A stretch of 64,000 bases of DNA, from NCBI GenBank assembly GCA_947623455.1, contig OX392534.1, positions 41,545,426 to 41,609,425 on the forward strand, read 5' to 3'. The position numbers and the translations under genes were made by a program. Shown piece after piece: positions 11,801 through 26,800 of the stretch. The notes beneath the pieces were generated by a model that saw only the letters and a program-made list of their open reading frames with translations, was not told the DNA's origin and ran no database searches. Each line of letters starts with the position of its first letter. Position 1 is the stretch's first letter. The DNA comes from Mimachlamys varia. Its lineage: Eukaryota; Mollusca; Bivalvia; Pectinida; Pectinidae.

Positions 11801-14800
11801 AACAAATCTTTAGTGGAATGCTCTTAGCATGAACATTGCTTAAATTTACACTAATTTGCACACCTATTTAATTTAAGCAGGTACTTTTGGGGGCTGAAAA
11901 TACTAGGAAAATCTAACAATCATGTATATTGGGCGTCAGTTCATTTCAATATCAGTTGCTATCTAGGGATATATTGATGGCTGTGTTTGCAGCTGATCAA
12001 AATCTTATACAATCCATGTATTTAATCGCACTGTCTGCTTTTCGCAGGTTGCCATGTTGCGTGTGGAGAATTGTCAGCGCCACGCTAGTTGCCAGGAATG
12101 CCTGTCCAGTCGGGATCCCTACTGTGGCTGGTGTACGCTAGAAAACAGGTAAGTCAAGCAATATATATCAAGGTCAAGGCCAACCTCACCGTTACTATTT
12201 ATAGAATTGTGTTGACCCATTCAATGACGTCACTCTATGTCTCTATTACTTTGGCTTGCGAGGGTATCAATCAGCATACCCTTCTGTATACACCGTATGT
12301 ACTTTACCACCACTTGATGTAGAGGTCAAAATATCTCATTAATGTTCATGAATATCCTGGTACTTTACCCACAATGCAACAGTGAAGAATGATATTATAA
12401 CACATTCATTTTCTTTAACAGATTGATAAACTTTTACAAATATCATGGTTCTTTGAATATAAGCACTGGTATTGAAAATCAATATTTCACTGTCGGTCAT
12501 TATGTATAGCGAGGTATTTGGTGATGTCATACCGTAATATTTATAAATCATAACTCTATCCCTACAGATGCTCTGTCCGAGGATCATGTACCAACCCAGA
12601 TATTGACCGATGGGCAAATGGTCAAGTCGGAAACTGTATCACGATCATGGACACTTCACCTCCCAGTGCCTCAGCCTCCGTAGTCATAAAGGTAAACTGT
12701 TACCTTTGACCTGAGGTCATGACCTTTTACATTTTTTCCTTAGATTTTTGTGCTTTTTTCATTGTTTTAAATGTGGTAACAGGGAAGTTTGTGGGGTTTT
12801 TTTTAAGGTTTATTTTACGTCTGTTAGTTTCTATTTCTGTTTATCTGTAATGTTGAAATAACATAATGTTATGTGAAGATTTTCAGCAATATAGTGGTAT
12901 TGACTTAGTGTTGCTGGGGATTTCACATGAATGCACACGCAGCCTGGTGAACCAATTATATCGTACAGCTCCGATTGCAGACAGACAAATATTGGAGTAA
13001 TCCCATCTTATCACTACCATCTCCGACGATTAAATTCCGAATAATTCTAATCTGAGACTATTTTTGTAGGACCTTAAAATATTTAACATCACCTACAGAA
13101 ATGTTATCCTTCTGAAAACAAACCAATCTGTTTAAAAGTTTTGTTTTGAACATGGCTTGTTTTGAATGGGAAGAATGTAAAATTTTGTAAACAAACTTAA
13201 TTTTTTTGCCTCAACTATTAAGCGATTAAAACATTTCGGTAATTTGAGGAAAGAGATTTGTACTTTAGTGTAAAGGGTGAGAGGGGAGGGGTGGTATTAA
13301 TCCACAGTGCTATTTTGTATAAGAATGAATGTGGCAAAGGGTCAAGTACTTTAGTGTAAGGCTTATATGGAGAGGAGGGGCAGGCAATATTGTTCTGTGT
13401 TGTACATTGCAACCTGCATGCAGGGATTTACTAACTTCCCTGATAATAATTATCAATGTATACAATCTGTACTGGTCATCCTGGACTTGCATGTTAGACA
13501 AATAGACAATATTATGGTTGTTATTCTGGACTCTGGTGTATAAAGCTCTGTTAGCTTAACAAAATTACATGTAAAAATTAAAAAATTCAAAAAAATAGCT
13601 GATAATTAATTTATATTGTAGGGCTCGAAATGATTGCCCTAAGAAAATAATATATATTTTGCATTTACGAAAAAACATCAAATTCATAACATTACATAAC
13701 AAAAAAAAATCTCTATAAGCAATCAATTCTTACTGCAACTGGATCCTGTAGCTAGAATCAGCAGGATAAAAGTAAAACCATATACAGCTCCCTAAATCAC
13801 ATTGAACCTGACTTTTATGAAATTTTGTTTGAAAAAGAAAAAGAATCACGTTTGGATATATTTGTCCACAAATGTGTCGTTTGACTTGAAACCGAGCTTG
13901 GTACAACTGACTGCAGGAATTCAACTGTTATAAATGTGCTATTTAATCACATCTATATTTGATGCCTGTGTTATGAATGCCTGTTTAGATCTATAAATAT
14001 TGCCTGTTAGATATATAAATATTCAGCATTGTGAAATTAAACATTTCATTTGATACAGCTATATTGACACACTGTTGTGATTTTTGTGATAAAATGTTAT
14101 ATGCTTTTGTTATGGAGTGTGGCACGTCTGTATTTCTACCATTAGGGACCTTCTCCGTCATGATGCGTGTCAAATGAAATTGCACAGTTCCAATAATTTG
14201 TACGTCCTTTGCTGTGATATTATCAGTAGCAGCATATTATAATTAATTGATATAAACTTTTGAAGCGACAACTTCTGGGAGCTCCATAGGATGAGTTCAC
14301 CATCTGTTGATTGATGAGTTATAATTAAATTATGGAACTGCATGGGAAGTTCTGGATCTCGTGTTATCTACTTAATCTTCTTGTTGAATAGCCCTGTATA
14401 GTTTCCTGTTAATTAAACAACAGGTCCTTATTTCTCAAATTCTACTTATTTTTTGGACTTGTGTTCTTTCGAAAAAGTTACTATTTTTTCCAAAGAACAT
14501 TTTTATAATGCATTCAATCCAATGTTTAGTTAAATATACATAAAAGTCCTATTTTTTTTTCATTTCATGGGTTTATTCCATCGATATTTAAAATATTATA
14601 TTTTGATTTTAATTGCTATCCATTAACTTTTTCATATTCAAATCTTTACTTGAATTATAAATATATAACAGAATAAAAAACTTATCAAAAATGATGAAAG
14701 CAAGTCATTTATTATAATCCAAATAAAAATTCATTTTGGCAAATTCGACATTTTGAAAAAAAAAAATATCCTTCTATAAATTAATTCAGACTTCAATAAA

Positions 14801-17800
14801 GAATTACTTTGAGGAATAAGCCCCTATGTAAGAAATGATTTCCTACGCTAATCTTTGATAGAATCAATTATTCTTTGACTTTGGTTTTCCGTTGACATGA
14901 CACAGAAGGTTCCCTGTACTTACGAGTCTATGCTGCTATATCTTGACATTAAAGACGAATGTGTTTTTGATTGTGATATCTGATTTTATTTATAGTTGAA
15001 TGGTTCTTTGCGTGTAAGTACTAATAAGACCTGGTGTGGTCTTGTGGTGTTAAGATACATATATACCTCATAACTTTTACCGCTAAAGCTATTTCTGCTG
15101 ATGGAGGGTTAACGCATCGGTCAGCTGGTCACCTCTATATATACCGCTGCTATGGGTAGTTAGCCAGTCATCCATCCTAACATCACCATCTATGAAAAAA
15201 TATTCAGAAATGTACAACATGACATGGAATTAAACATATTTTTCATGTCTATGATGTCGTACATGTATGTATAAGATCACACACTAACACTCGTTCATTT
15301 ACTAGCTTTCATCAAATTCAATTTTAATTGAACTATAACTATTTTCCACTAATAATAAACTGTTATTGTCATTGTCTATACCATAGACACAATTATATCA
15401 TAATTATGCAACTGTTTCCATTATCTCTCTGAATGTAATGTAAATGTTTTTTATGATATTAAAGGTTAAAAGTTTTGTTGGTAGGAAAGTTGTTTTTAAT
15501 TCCCATATGTCAACTGTTATGCCAGTTTTATTAGTCGCCACATGCATCAGACACGATCTCTATGGACATGGTTTCACGAAGTGTTTTTATGGCAGTGAAA
15601 TTCAGTTATTACAAAAAACAAATGTATCTATAAGGTGTTAATTATGAGGAAACTTCTTCAATATATTAAAATATTCTGGTAAAAAAAAATTGTATTGTTA
15701 ACACTCCACCAATTAGATCACTCAATATACATTTCTACATAACCCTGTATAATCTGGACACCTGTATAGGCCAGATAATCAACTATCTTCTTTTAAATGC
15801 ATGTATCATAGAAATAAATTGTTCATCAAGGCAGGTGTCAGCGTAACATCTACTGTAATAAACTTTTAGTTGGACATAATGTAGATGGGATATAATGTTT
15901 TGTACTCTGTAGCCTTACCGTTTAGCAGTGTGACAGTTCCAACATTTACAAATACATGATTTTTAGAAATCTGCATGAAGTGACTTTTTCCTATGATGAA
16001 ATACATTAGTTTGCAAAAATCTCTGCAATGCTGGTTAAGTGATTTTCAGTTCGGAGACATATGCATGTAGGTTCAGTAATGCATGTTTAAACTTTCAGTA
16101 GCAAGGTACATGCATGTTTACTTAGAGTAAATGAAGTAATTTAGAGGAATTATTTATCAACAAAGGAAGTTTATTAGAATGAAATCTTATTCATTCACGG
16201 TGTCTATATTTTAACATGGAGAGTGTTGTTCAGAACAGGGGCTTATAATTGTATCTATGTTTGAAATAATTCTGATTCCCTTTATCTGATTCCAGCATGT
16301 GAAATTCTATAAGGATTTTAGTATGTACTAGAGTTATCTCTACTGTACTAGAGTTATCGCTACTGTACTAGAGTTATCTCTACTGTACTAGAGTTATCTC
16401 TACTGTACTAGAGTTATCTGTACTAGAGTTATCTGTACTAGAGTTATCGCTACTGTACTAGAGTTATCTGTACTAGAGTTATCGCTACTGTACTAGAGTT
16501 ATCTGTACTAGAGTTATCTGTACTAGAGTTATCTCTACTGTACTAGAGTTATCTGTACTAGAGTTATCTCTACTGTACTAGAGTTATCTGTACTAGAGTT
16601 ATCTGTACTAGAGTTATCGCTACTAGAGTTATCTGTACTAGAGTTATCTCTACTGTACTAGAGTTATCTGTACTAGAGTTATCTGTACTAGAGTTATCTT
16701 TACTAGAGTTATCTCTACTAGGGTTATCTTTACTAGAGTTATCTCTACTAGGGTTACCTGTACTAGAGTTATCTTTACTAGAGTTACCTGTACTAGAGTT
16801 ATCTTTACTAGAGTTATCTTTACTAGAGTTATCTCTACTGTACTAGAGTTATCTCTACTGTACTAGAGTTATCTCTACTGTACTAGAGTTATCGCTACTG
16901 TACTAGAGTTATCTGTACTAGAGTTATCTCTACTGTACTAGAGTTACATGTATCTCTTCTAGAGTTATCTTTACTAGAGTTATCTCTACTTGAGTTATCT
17001 TTACTAGAGTTATCTCTACTAGGGTTACCTGTACTAGAGTTATCTCTACTTGAGTTATCTTTACTAGAGTTATCTCTAATAGAGTTATCTCTACTTGAGT
17101 TATCTTTACTAGAGTTATCTCTACTAGAGTTATCTTTACTAGAGTTATCTCTACTAGAGTTATCTTTACTAGAGTTATCTTTACTAGAGTTATCTTTACT
17201 AGAGTTATCTCTACTTGAGTTATCTTTACTAGAGTTATCTCTACTTGAGTTATCTTTACTAGAGTTATCTCTACTAGGGTTACCTGTACTAGAGTTATCT
17301 CTACTAGAGTTATCTTTACTAGAGTTATCTCTACTGTACTAGAGTTATCTCTACTGTACTAGAGTTATCTCTACTGTACTAGAGTTATCGCTACTGTACT
17401 AGAGTTATCTGTACTAGAGTTATCTCTACTGTACTAGAGTTACATGTATCTCTTCTAGAGTTATCTTTACTAGAGTTATCTCTACTTGAGTTATCTTTAC
17501 TAGAGTTATCTCTACTAGGGTTACCTGTACTAGAGTTATCTCTAATAGAGTTATCTCTACTTGAGTTATCTTTACTAGAGTTATCTCTACTAGAGTTATC
17601 TTTACTAGAGTTATCTCTACTAGAGTTATCTTTACTAGAGTTATCTTTACTAGAGTTATCTTTACTAGAGTTATCTTTACTAGAGTTATCTGTACTGTAC
17701 TAGAGTTATCTCTACTTGAGTTATCTTTACTAGAGTTATCTCTACTAGAGTTATCTTTACTAGAGTTATCTCTAATAGAGTTATCTTTACTAGAGTAATC

Positions 17801-20800
17801 TGTACTAGAGTTATCTTTACTAGAGTTATCTCTACTAGAGTTATCTGTACTGTACTAGAGTTATCTCTACTAGAGTTATCTCTACTGTACTAGAGTTATC
17901 TCTACTAGAGTTATCTCTGCTAGGGTTACCTGTACTAGAGTTATCTGTACTAGAGTTACATGTATCTCTACTAGAGTTATCTCTACTAGAGTTATCTGTA
18001 TTAGAGTTATCTCTACTGTACTAGAGTTATCTCTGCTAGGGTTACCTGTACTAGAGTTATCTGTACTAGAGTTATCTGTATTAGAGTTATCTCTACTGTA
18101 CTAGAGTTATCTCTGCTAGGGTTACCTGTACTAGAGTTATCTGTTCTAGAGTTATCTCTGCTAGGGTTACCTGTACTAGAGTTACCTGTACTAGAGTTAT
18201 CTGTTCTAGAGTTATCTCTGCTAGGGTTACCTGTACTAGAGTTATCTGTTCTAGAGTTATCTCTGCTAGGGTTATCTGTACTAGAGTTATCTGTACTAGA
18301 GTTATCTCTACTGTACTAGAGTTATCTCTACTGTACTAGAGTTATCTGTTCTAGAGTTATCTCTGCTAGGGTTACCTGTACTAGAGTTATCTTTACTAGA
18401 GTTATCTGTACTAGAGTTATCTGTACTAGAGTTATCTGTACTAGAGTTATCTGTATTAGAGTTATCTCTACTGTACTAGAGTTATCTCTGCTAGGGTTAC
18501 CTGTACTAGAGTTATCTGTATTAGAGTTATCTCTACTGTACTAGAGTTATCTTTACTAGAGTTATCTGTACTAGAGTTATCTGTACTAGAGTTATCTGTA
18601 CTAGAGTTACATGTATCTCTTCTAGAGTTATCTTTACTAGAGTTATCTGTATTAGAGTTATCTCTACTGTACTAGAGTTATCTCTGCTAGGGTTACCTGT
18701 ACTAGAGTTATCTGTACTAGAGTTATCTCTGCTAGGGTTACCTGTACTAGAGTTATCTGTATTAGAGTTATCTCTACTGTACTAGAGTTATCTTTACTAG
18801 AGTTATCTGTACTAGAGTTATCTGTACTAGAGTTATCTGTACTAGAGTTACATGTATCTCTTCTAGAGTTATCTTTACTAGAGTTATCTGTATTAGAGTT
18901 ATCTCTACTGTACTAGAGTTATCTCTGCTAGGGTTACCTGTACTAGAGTTATCTGTACTAGAGTTATCTCTACTGTACTAGAGTTATCTCTGCTAGGGTT
19001 ACCTGTACTAGAGTTATCTGTATTAGAGTTATCTCTACTGTACTAGAGTTATCTTTACTAGAGTTATCTGTACTAGAGTTATCTGTACTAGAGTTATCTG
19101 TACTAGAGTTACATGTATCTCTTCTAGAGTTATCTTTACTAGAGTTATCTGTATTAGAGTTATCTCTACTGTACTAGAGTTATCTCTGCTAGGGTTACCT
19201 GTACTAGAGTTATCTGTACTAGAGTTATCTCTACTGTACTAGAGTTATCTCTGCTAGGGTTACCTGTACTAGAGTTATCTGTATTAGAGTTATCTCTACT
19301 GTACTAGAGTTATCTTTACTAGAGTTATCTGTACTAGAGTTATCTGTACTAGAGTTATCTGTACTAGAGTTACATGTATCTCTTCTAGAGTTATCTTTAC
19401 TAGAGTTATCTGTATTAGAGTTATCTCTACTGTACTAGAGTTATCTCTGCTAGGGTTACCTGTACTAGAGTTATCTGTACTAGAGTTATCTCTGCTAGGG
19501 TTACCTGTACTAGAGTTATCTGTTCTAGAGTTATCTCTGCTAGGGTTATCTCAAGTTATCTCTACTAAAGTTATCTCTCACTTTATCTGTAAACTTGCAC
19601 ATCATACAAACCTATTAATTTACTAACTTTAATTCTTTTAAATTCCATATATATATAACATCCTATAGTTAACACTAAACTCAATGTAATATGTTATCTT
19701 TCTATTTAGTCTATATCTGTCTGATACGTAAAGCTTCCTAATCCCAATAGGAGAAGAGAATGGTTGAATTGTCAGTAAAAATACACCAGATCCCGAAAGA
19801 AATTGGAGCCTGCACATCATATAATTTGCTAGTTTTAATCTCAAAAAGACCTCAGATTGGCTGTTTTCCAGTACTGCGGCTGGAAGCTGGGCCTTAGCTC
19901 ACATTAGGAGAATTAAGTATCTTTCTGTTACATGTACCCCGAGAAAAAAAAAAGAGTGATGAATTTCGACAAAAACAGTTGCCAAGTGAAAAGCTCAAAC
20001 CATCTTTTGAATGAGAGATAAAAAGTTAATTTTCAACACAGACACATGTTTAAATGATTAGCGGTCATATATGACGAGAGATATTATGGCAGCCAATTTG
20101 AAGAATTTTACTTCCATTTATTTTTGGTATTATGCAGGTAGTGGGGTTATCTCCCTTGTAGCTTCATTTATTATACATAGAGGGCAGGCTGCACTCAAAC
20201 GGTACACAGATATCACTTCAATTAGGCTGTTGAGAAATTGGTCACTTTAGGCCTGATGAGTTTTTGTTACGTTTCTGTATTTAATCTTCATGCTGAGGTA
20301 ATCATCGAAGCGTTTAATTAGTTGCGACCAATAAAAAGTTGATTATCTGTGGTGTCCAACACATTGTAAACATAGTGGAACATTAGAAACAGACAGGAAT
20401 AGGGGTATGAGTACAAGTCGCCTTGTTAGCCGTTAGCTAACTCGTACATTGTCTGTAAGTAACGGTGAGAATGCCATATTTTAACAATTATAAGCCTTTG
20501 TTTGCTTTACATTACTGTAGGCTTGTTTCTTTTAAGATAGATAAATGAGTATTATTTCATTGTGCAGAAGTTAAACTCTAGTCAATTAATCACTCGTATG
20601 AAAAAAAAAAACTTTGGAATTCTGGAATTTCTATTATACAGGTATCGTTTTCAAAAGTGCTTACTTTTCCTAATATAATTATGAGAACCTTTAATTAAAA
20701 TGTATTGGCAACTTCACTTAATATTACTATGTGAGGCTTGTGGTACCTTGCTATTTTGTTTGCATGTTTGAAGCTACATGTAGATAATGCTTTATTGATA

Positions 20801-23800
20801 AAGGTCATTAAGGAAGCACCTGCCAATAGCCAATTTAGATTTTAAATGCATATACCTCACTAGAATTGCAAAGTTTTAAAAATCCATTCGTTAAATTCCA
20901 GAACTAAATATTTTCATTCATTTTAATCTGATTTATATGAATTTTTGGATATACATAATAAATTCTCTTAATTTTTAATTGTCAAAAGACATGTGCTGTG
21001 GTTTTGCCCAAATATGTCCTTTATTTTTGTCAATCCATTGTTCCTCCATTAATTTTCTTACCTGATATTTATATTTCTCCTTTAAAGCATAGATTCCTTC
21101 AAAGAGTATCTTAAATGATCATGCTCTTCCAAGTTCTAAGGCCTATATTTCGTAGAAAAGGGACCAATCTTAAATTGGGACCCTGGAGTAATAAAAAGGA
21201 TCCAAGCGGAATCTGTCCTGAAATAACCCTATATGACTTCATTTCTGATACTTTTGATACTTTTGATCCACAGGTCCATTTGTCCATCCTGAAGCTGCCC
21301 AGAATGACCAATTACAGCTGTGTGTTTGCTCTGGACGCTGGCCCGTGGTCAGTCCCCGCGGAGAGATGGTCCTACGGGCTGACCTGTCAGACTCCCAATG
21401 TCACAAACTTTGGCCTCCTGTTTGGAGAAGCAGGTATATTAGATTATCAAACAAGCTGAGATGTGTCCTGAGATAGATTATTGGACAAAAACAGCATGTA
21501 CTTAGCTAGAACTTCAAAATGATTTTCTGAAATCCCAGTAATACTCAAATGATCAGCTGGTTGTTGGACAATGCAAAGTTATGTCTAGAACTGTGGTAGC
21601 TTGTCTAACAAAGTAGAGTCTAGAGTGTTAGTGGAATGCTTGGAAATACGAGTTGGTATGTAGCTCATAGGCAATTCTTTGAGTAGATTGTCCAAAAATC
21701 AAAGGTTCTATATATCCTGAAGTGTCATAGATTATTTTATTATCAGAACCACTCCTCTCAGACAGTCACAGGTGGAAACTTCATGCTGTCTCTTAATAAT
21801 CTCAAGACAGTGATGTTTTTTAGGAAAACAATAATAACAAACTCAATGGTATAGTGTAACTGATTTTTGCTTTGTTTGTTTTCAGGACATCGCGACATCA
21901 AACTTTCCATTAACTCCACAGAGACTGGCAAACTGTTTGTGTCCAAGGATTTCACCTTCTACAACTGTGAATCCTTCAAAAGGTAACAACCTTGTTTAAT
22001 TAAATGAATTATGTTGTAAGATAAGGATCAACAAAATTCTGTAGAGGTGTTTTATATATTTTTTACTTGCTTTTTACTTGAACAGCTTAATCGTATATAG
22101 CTTTCTGTTAGCTATATTACGGTACATGCTTGTTATCATCTTTTTTACCTGTAGTTTACCTGTATAATTTGTTGTTAACATTTAATTTTTTTTCTGTTTT
22201 ATGTCATATTTACCTGCATTTTACCTTTAGTTTACCATTATTATACGCCCGTCAAAAATGACGGGACGTATTATGGTATGGCGTTGTCCGTCGGTCGTAA
22301 ACTTTTATTTGTCCTGAGATCTCCTCCTGCAGTTTTCAACCGTTTTCTTTCAAACTTGCTTGGCTTAATCATCATGACATAAAGTTGTGTTTTCCTGAAT
22401 GACAGTTTGATTCAACAATATTTACTAGAGTTATGGCCCTTTGGAACTTCGTATCTGATGCAATGTGGGACATTATGTAGAAAATGTCAGAACTTTTTTC
22501 ATGTTTCCATACCTTTATACTTCCGATATGCTATGACGGGCGTATCATGCCACCGCTCGCGGTGCTCTTGTATTTTACCTGTTAATGAGATGGTGATATT
22601 TTCTTTTACAGCTGCAGTCCCTGCACAGACAACCGTTGGTCATGTGACTGGTGTATCTATGAGAACAAGTGTCTATATAACTCCGGCAACTGTGATCCGC
22701 GTGGCATCATCGTGAGTCGAAATGTATGTTCCTTATTTTATCACATTTAGCTCCTTGTTTTCAGTGGATACAACCTATCCCATAATACTCACAGTTTTAT
22801 TTGGTTTTTCAATGTTCCACCCAATGTTTAATGTTGTTTGAGTGAATTCAGTCGATAGACTAACTCCTTTCATTTGAAAAGACGCAAAACTTTTAAAAAA
22901 CATTTTCATTCAGAATTACTCAGGGAAATAGTACTTTTTCAAGATTGTGCAAAATAAGAAGGGTCTCTATTTATGAATGTAGGAACGCAAGCAAAACTTT
23001 TAGACAACATTTTCATTCAGAATTACTCAGTGAAATAGAACTTGTTAAATATTCTGCGAAATAAGCAGGGTCTCTTTTTTATATAATAACAATGCGAAAT
23101 AAGCAAGGTCTCATATTTACAAATGTAGGAATGCAATGTATTATGCGTAATTATAAACCTGCTTACCGCTCTGTTCTTAGGACAGAATTAGTCTGCTATA
23201 CCTTATGTTCTGTTAGGAGCTAAATACGGTGTTATGTTTGAGAAAGTTTTGATAGTTTGTGCATATTGTTCTGTAGGAAGAGAGAGGTATCCGCATTGTT
23301 TGTACCTTGAAGAATGGGACAGACATTAAAGTCAGCATGCAGTTATAATTCAGTATCAAATGTTCTGAGAATGAAAGAATGCATAAACGGATGAAAATCT
23401 GTTACAGAATTGTGTAGATGGAGAAGTATTGGTTAGAAAACTATCTCTAGATGCAACTCTCAGATACGCTTTACCAAGACTTAGTAGCCAGTCTAGTTTG
23501 AATGACCGGTTCAAAACATAGTGCCGTGCATTCTGTATTTAAATCGCCTCTCAGAGTACAAGTTAACGTGTGGACAGTGTAATTTCAAAAACAGCTTACG
23601 CTATATTTGATATAATGATTTGGTTAATAAAAACCCTAGCAAAACGTTCAAGTTGTTCATTTTTTTAACAGCATGCTGATCTGTCGTTTTTACTGTTGTT
23701 TCGGTTTTGTTTACGATATTGTTTCTGTATTAAGCACATTTCAGTTTTATCAGTTTTAAGCATTTTTACCATGTTGTTTTGTTTGAGACAATCACCTATT

Positions 23801-26800
23801 CATTAACACTGATACCGTTGTGTTGTTATTTTCTGTCCATGCCATCACAGTTGTTTGTTTTTGATTTGCTTAAGTTTTTATTTGCTGACAAATGTTGAAT
23901 TTAATGTGAAGAATAAGTTTCATTGTGGACTGTTTCAATGTTCGTTAAGACATATAACAGGCGTTTACGGTTTTTTGAAATTACAAATTTTCAGGAGACT
24001 GATGATGATAACTCTACAGTAGTAAGTTGGCCGCAGCATTTGTAAGATGGTGTATATGTTATTATTATAGATACATAGCCCTTGTGTATAAAAGTTTTTT
24101 GTGTCTTGATGAATTTATAGGTTCTACTTCATTGATATAAATGTCATTCCTATATTTCTGTGTTACTTTTTTTTCCCTATTCGAACTTTCTTTCTGGATG
24201 AAAATTTGCATAGTGTTCTGCTGTTTTCTGACAAAAAGCGAAGTGATTTTTTTTTAAAAGATTTTTTTTTTCATCATATGAAGTTTATTCTTTCTTCTAG
24301 TATTTTCTAGTTCAATTTTTTTTGTACAAATCTCCAATAAAGTCAGCATGATAATACTATTTTAACAAGTCTTAAGGTTTTCATTCAAAGAGGTATAGAC
24401 AGCATATTGCATGGCATGTGAATGTCAAGGTTACACTGACTTAAAAGTGACGTAAGTTGAACGAGACAAAGCTAGTGACTTACACAATATTATTCATTTC
24501 CATAACGTGTGCATGTTGAAGCCCTTTCATATTTTTTCCAACATCTACTAAAATTCTGGGGCAGTCGTATAAGTTGGATCCATGAATATTTCATGATCAG
24601 CACAGAAGTTAAGTTATGAAGTAAGTTGTAAGCATCACTTCAGACAATGAAGCATTTTGTTTTTTTACAAAGTCTAGAATGAATTCATATTGTACCGGTA
24701 TCTGCATGCACGGTCAAACCAATTCATGCTGATTCAGTTTCATAGATTTTTAGTTCAGTCAAGATGACCTTACATGGTTGTATAAAGGTTATGTAAAGAC
24801 CAAGTAATATAAGTTTATCAAAGAAGACATGATTCAATTATTAATATACTTTAAAATCATGGATGAAAATTTGTATTAGGGGCTATGTTTTGGACATTCA
24901 TCTAAAACCTCACAAAGAAGTAACTGATGGTTCAGAAAGTACTGATGATATGGTGGGAGGGGCTGAATTGAGTGATGTTTAGGTGGGAGAGGCTTAATTC
25001 AGGGGAAGCATTAAGTGAAACCCTGACAAAACTGACACTTGACTAAAGTGACATAAATTTTATTTTCAAACATTTGACATGTTGCTGTTAGAATAACACT
25101 GTTATCAAATTTAATTTTATGAAATTTGAATCATGAAATTTAAATTTGAATCCTTTTATTTGTGAAAAAGCTATTAGAAGTTGGTTAAATGATTTGACTA
25201 CCAAGAATATTCTTTAGATTTATGAAAAAATCATTAATAAAACTGCTGTCCATATGAGTTATCTCCCTTCCCATCAAATTGTTATTACCTGGTCTTTCAT
25301 TGACATGAGTTATTTCCCTTTGTTTCTATAAGGCTATGTTAAACCACCAGAATTGTATTTTTTCATCACCAAAGAAACCTAGAACTTTTAAGAAATTTTA
25401 TAATGAAAGCATTTAATACATATGAAATGGTCTTTTTTTTCCAGAAGATTGTGTTAACATTACTAATTTTCTCTTGCTTGGATCACAAAGTTTATGATTC
25501 TGTTCTTCATATCAATATTTTATTACCCGCATGTACAGTACTAGCGTGCATTTTGGAGTTTTAATTACAGACTTTTAGCATTCTAAATTTGTAGCAAAGT
25601 TATGAAATAGTTCAAACAAAAATTAATAAAAATTTGTTATCCGATTGCATTTGTATAGGTAGATAAACACTAGCTGCATGCTGCTGAACCAGAAAGATAT
25701 TTACGTGTAAAACTCATTACAGTGAATTATAAACAGTCATACAAATTTAATACTTATGATTTAATGTTGAAAATGTTTAAGAAAGGTAATATTGATTTTT
25801 ATTAATAATGCATCATCTTTTTACATAAAGCCATTGGATTTGTAGAAATTATTAAGACATGTCATGATCATGATCAGATAGTTTTGTAATAATCTCTACC
25901 TTACTATAGTTGAGAGGTTTTTTTTATATTCATGATCTTTCCAACGATTTCTTACTCCAATGAAAACATCATCAAATGAAAGAATATGTTAAGGATCTTT
26001 TCTCAGACAAGGAATTATCAACAAATACATATTACTAGCAATTTGATCTGTTGTCAAATATGATTATGAAGATTTCTTTTCAACCTTCCAAAAATTATAT
26101 GCAAAAGACTGATTAACCATTTGAACAGTCAGTCTCCGAATTCCAAGGTTTGAATAGTTAGTTATGAATGTTCAGTGGTGTTGGAGGTAAACCTCAGCCC
26201 TACACTGTTAGTATCGGTATAGTCTGTAATGTACCCGAAGTCTCCTGGTAGATTTCTGACCCGCTAGTTTGTTGTTTTCAGAGGTACTCTGGTGAGGGGA
26301 GGCGAGGTCCGAACCACTGTCCACGGGTGGACAGAAGCAAAACTGAGCCTGTCTACATCCCCAACATGAAAGCCAAGCCCATTACCATACGGGGATTCAA
26401 TTTCCCGGAGCGTCTCGTAAGATACACAAATTTATTTTTACATAGTTTTAATAAAAAGCTTACTGAAATAGTTGTTGAAAGAAATTAAAATTTTTAGTCT
26501 TCTTTATCCCAACTTAAAGGTACATTACCTTTCTTTGTAAGTGATTAAGTTCAAACTTTAAGATTGTTTCAAGGTTGTTGTTTATTTTGATGTCATTTTT
26601 AGCCTGGGATGGAGGGATATCGTTCCGAGATCCGTATTCCCGACACCCTTTCTACAGTAAGGGCCCACTGTGACCGCTTGGACAGTGAAATCATCAGGTG
26701 CCACATTCCAGAGGTAAGATCCACAAGTCACACAGATTATATACAGTCTCAAACACACATAGCTATAAAGATGTGATATATTGTCAAGGTTTGTATAACA

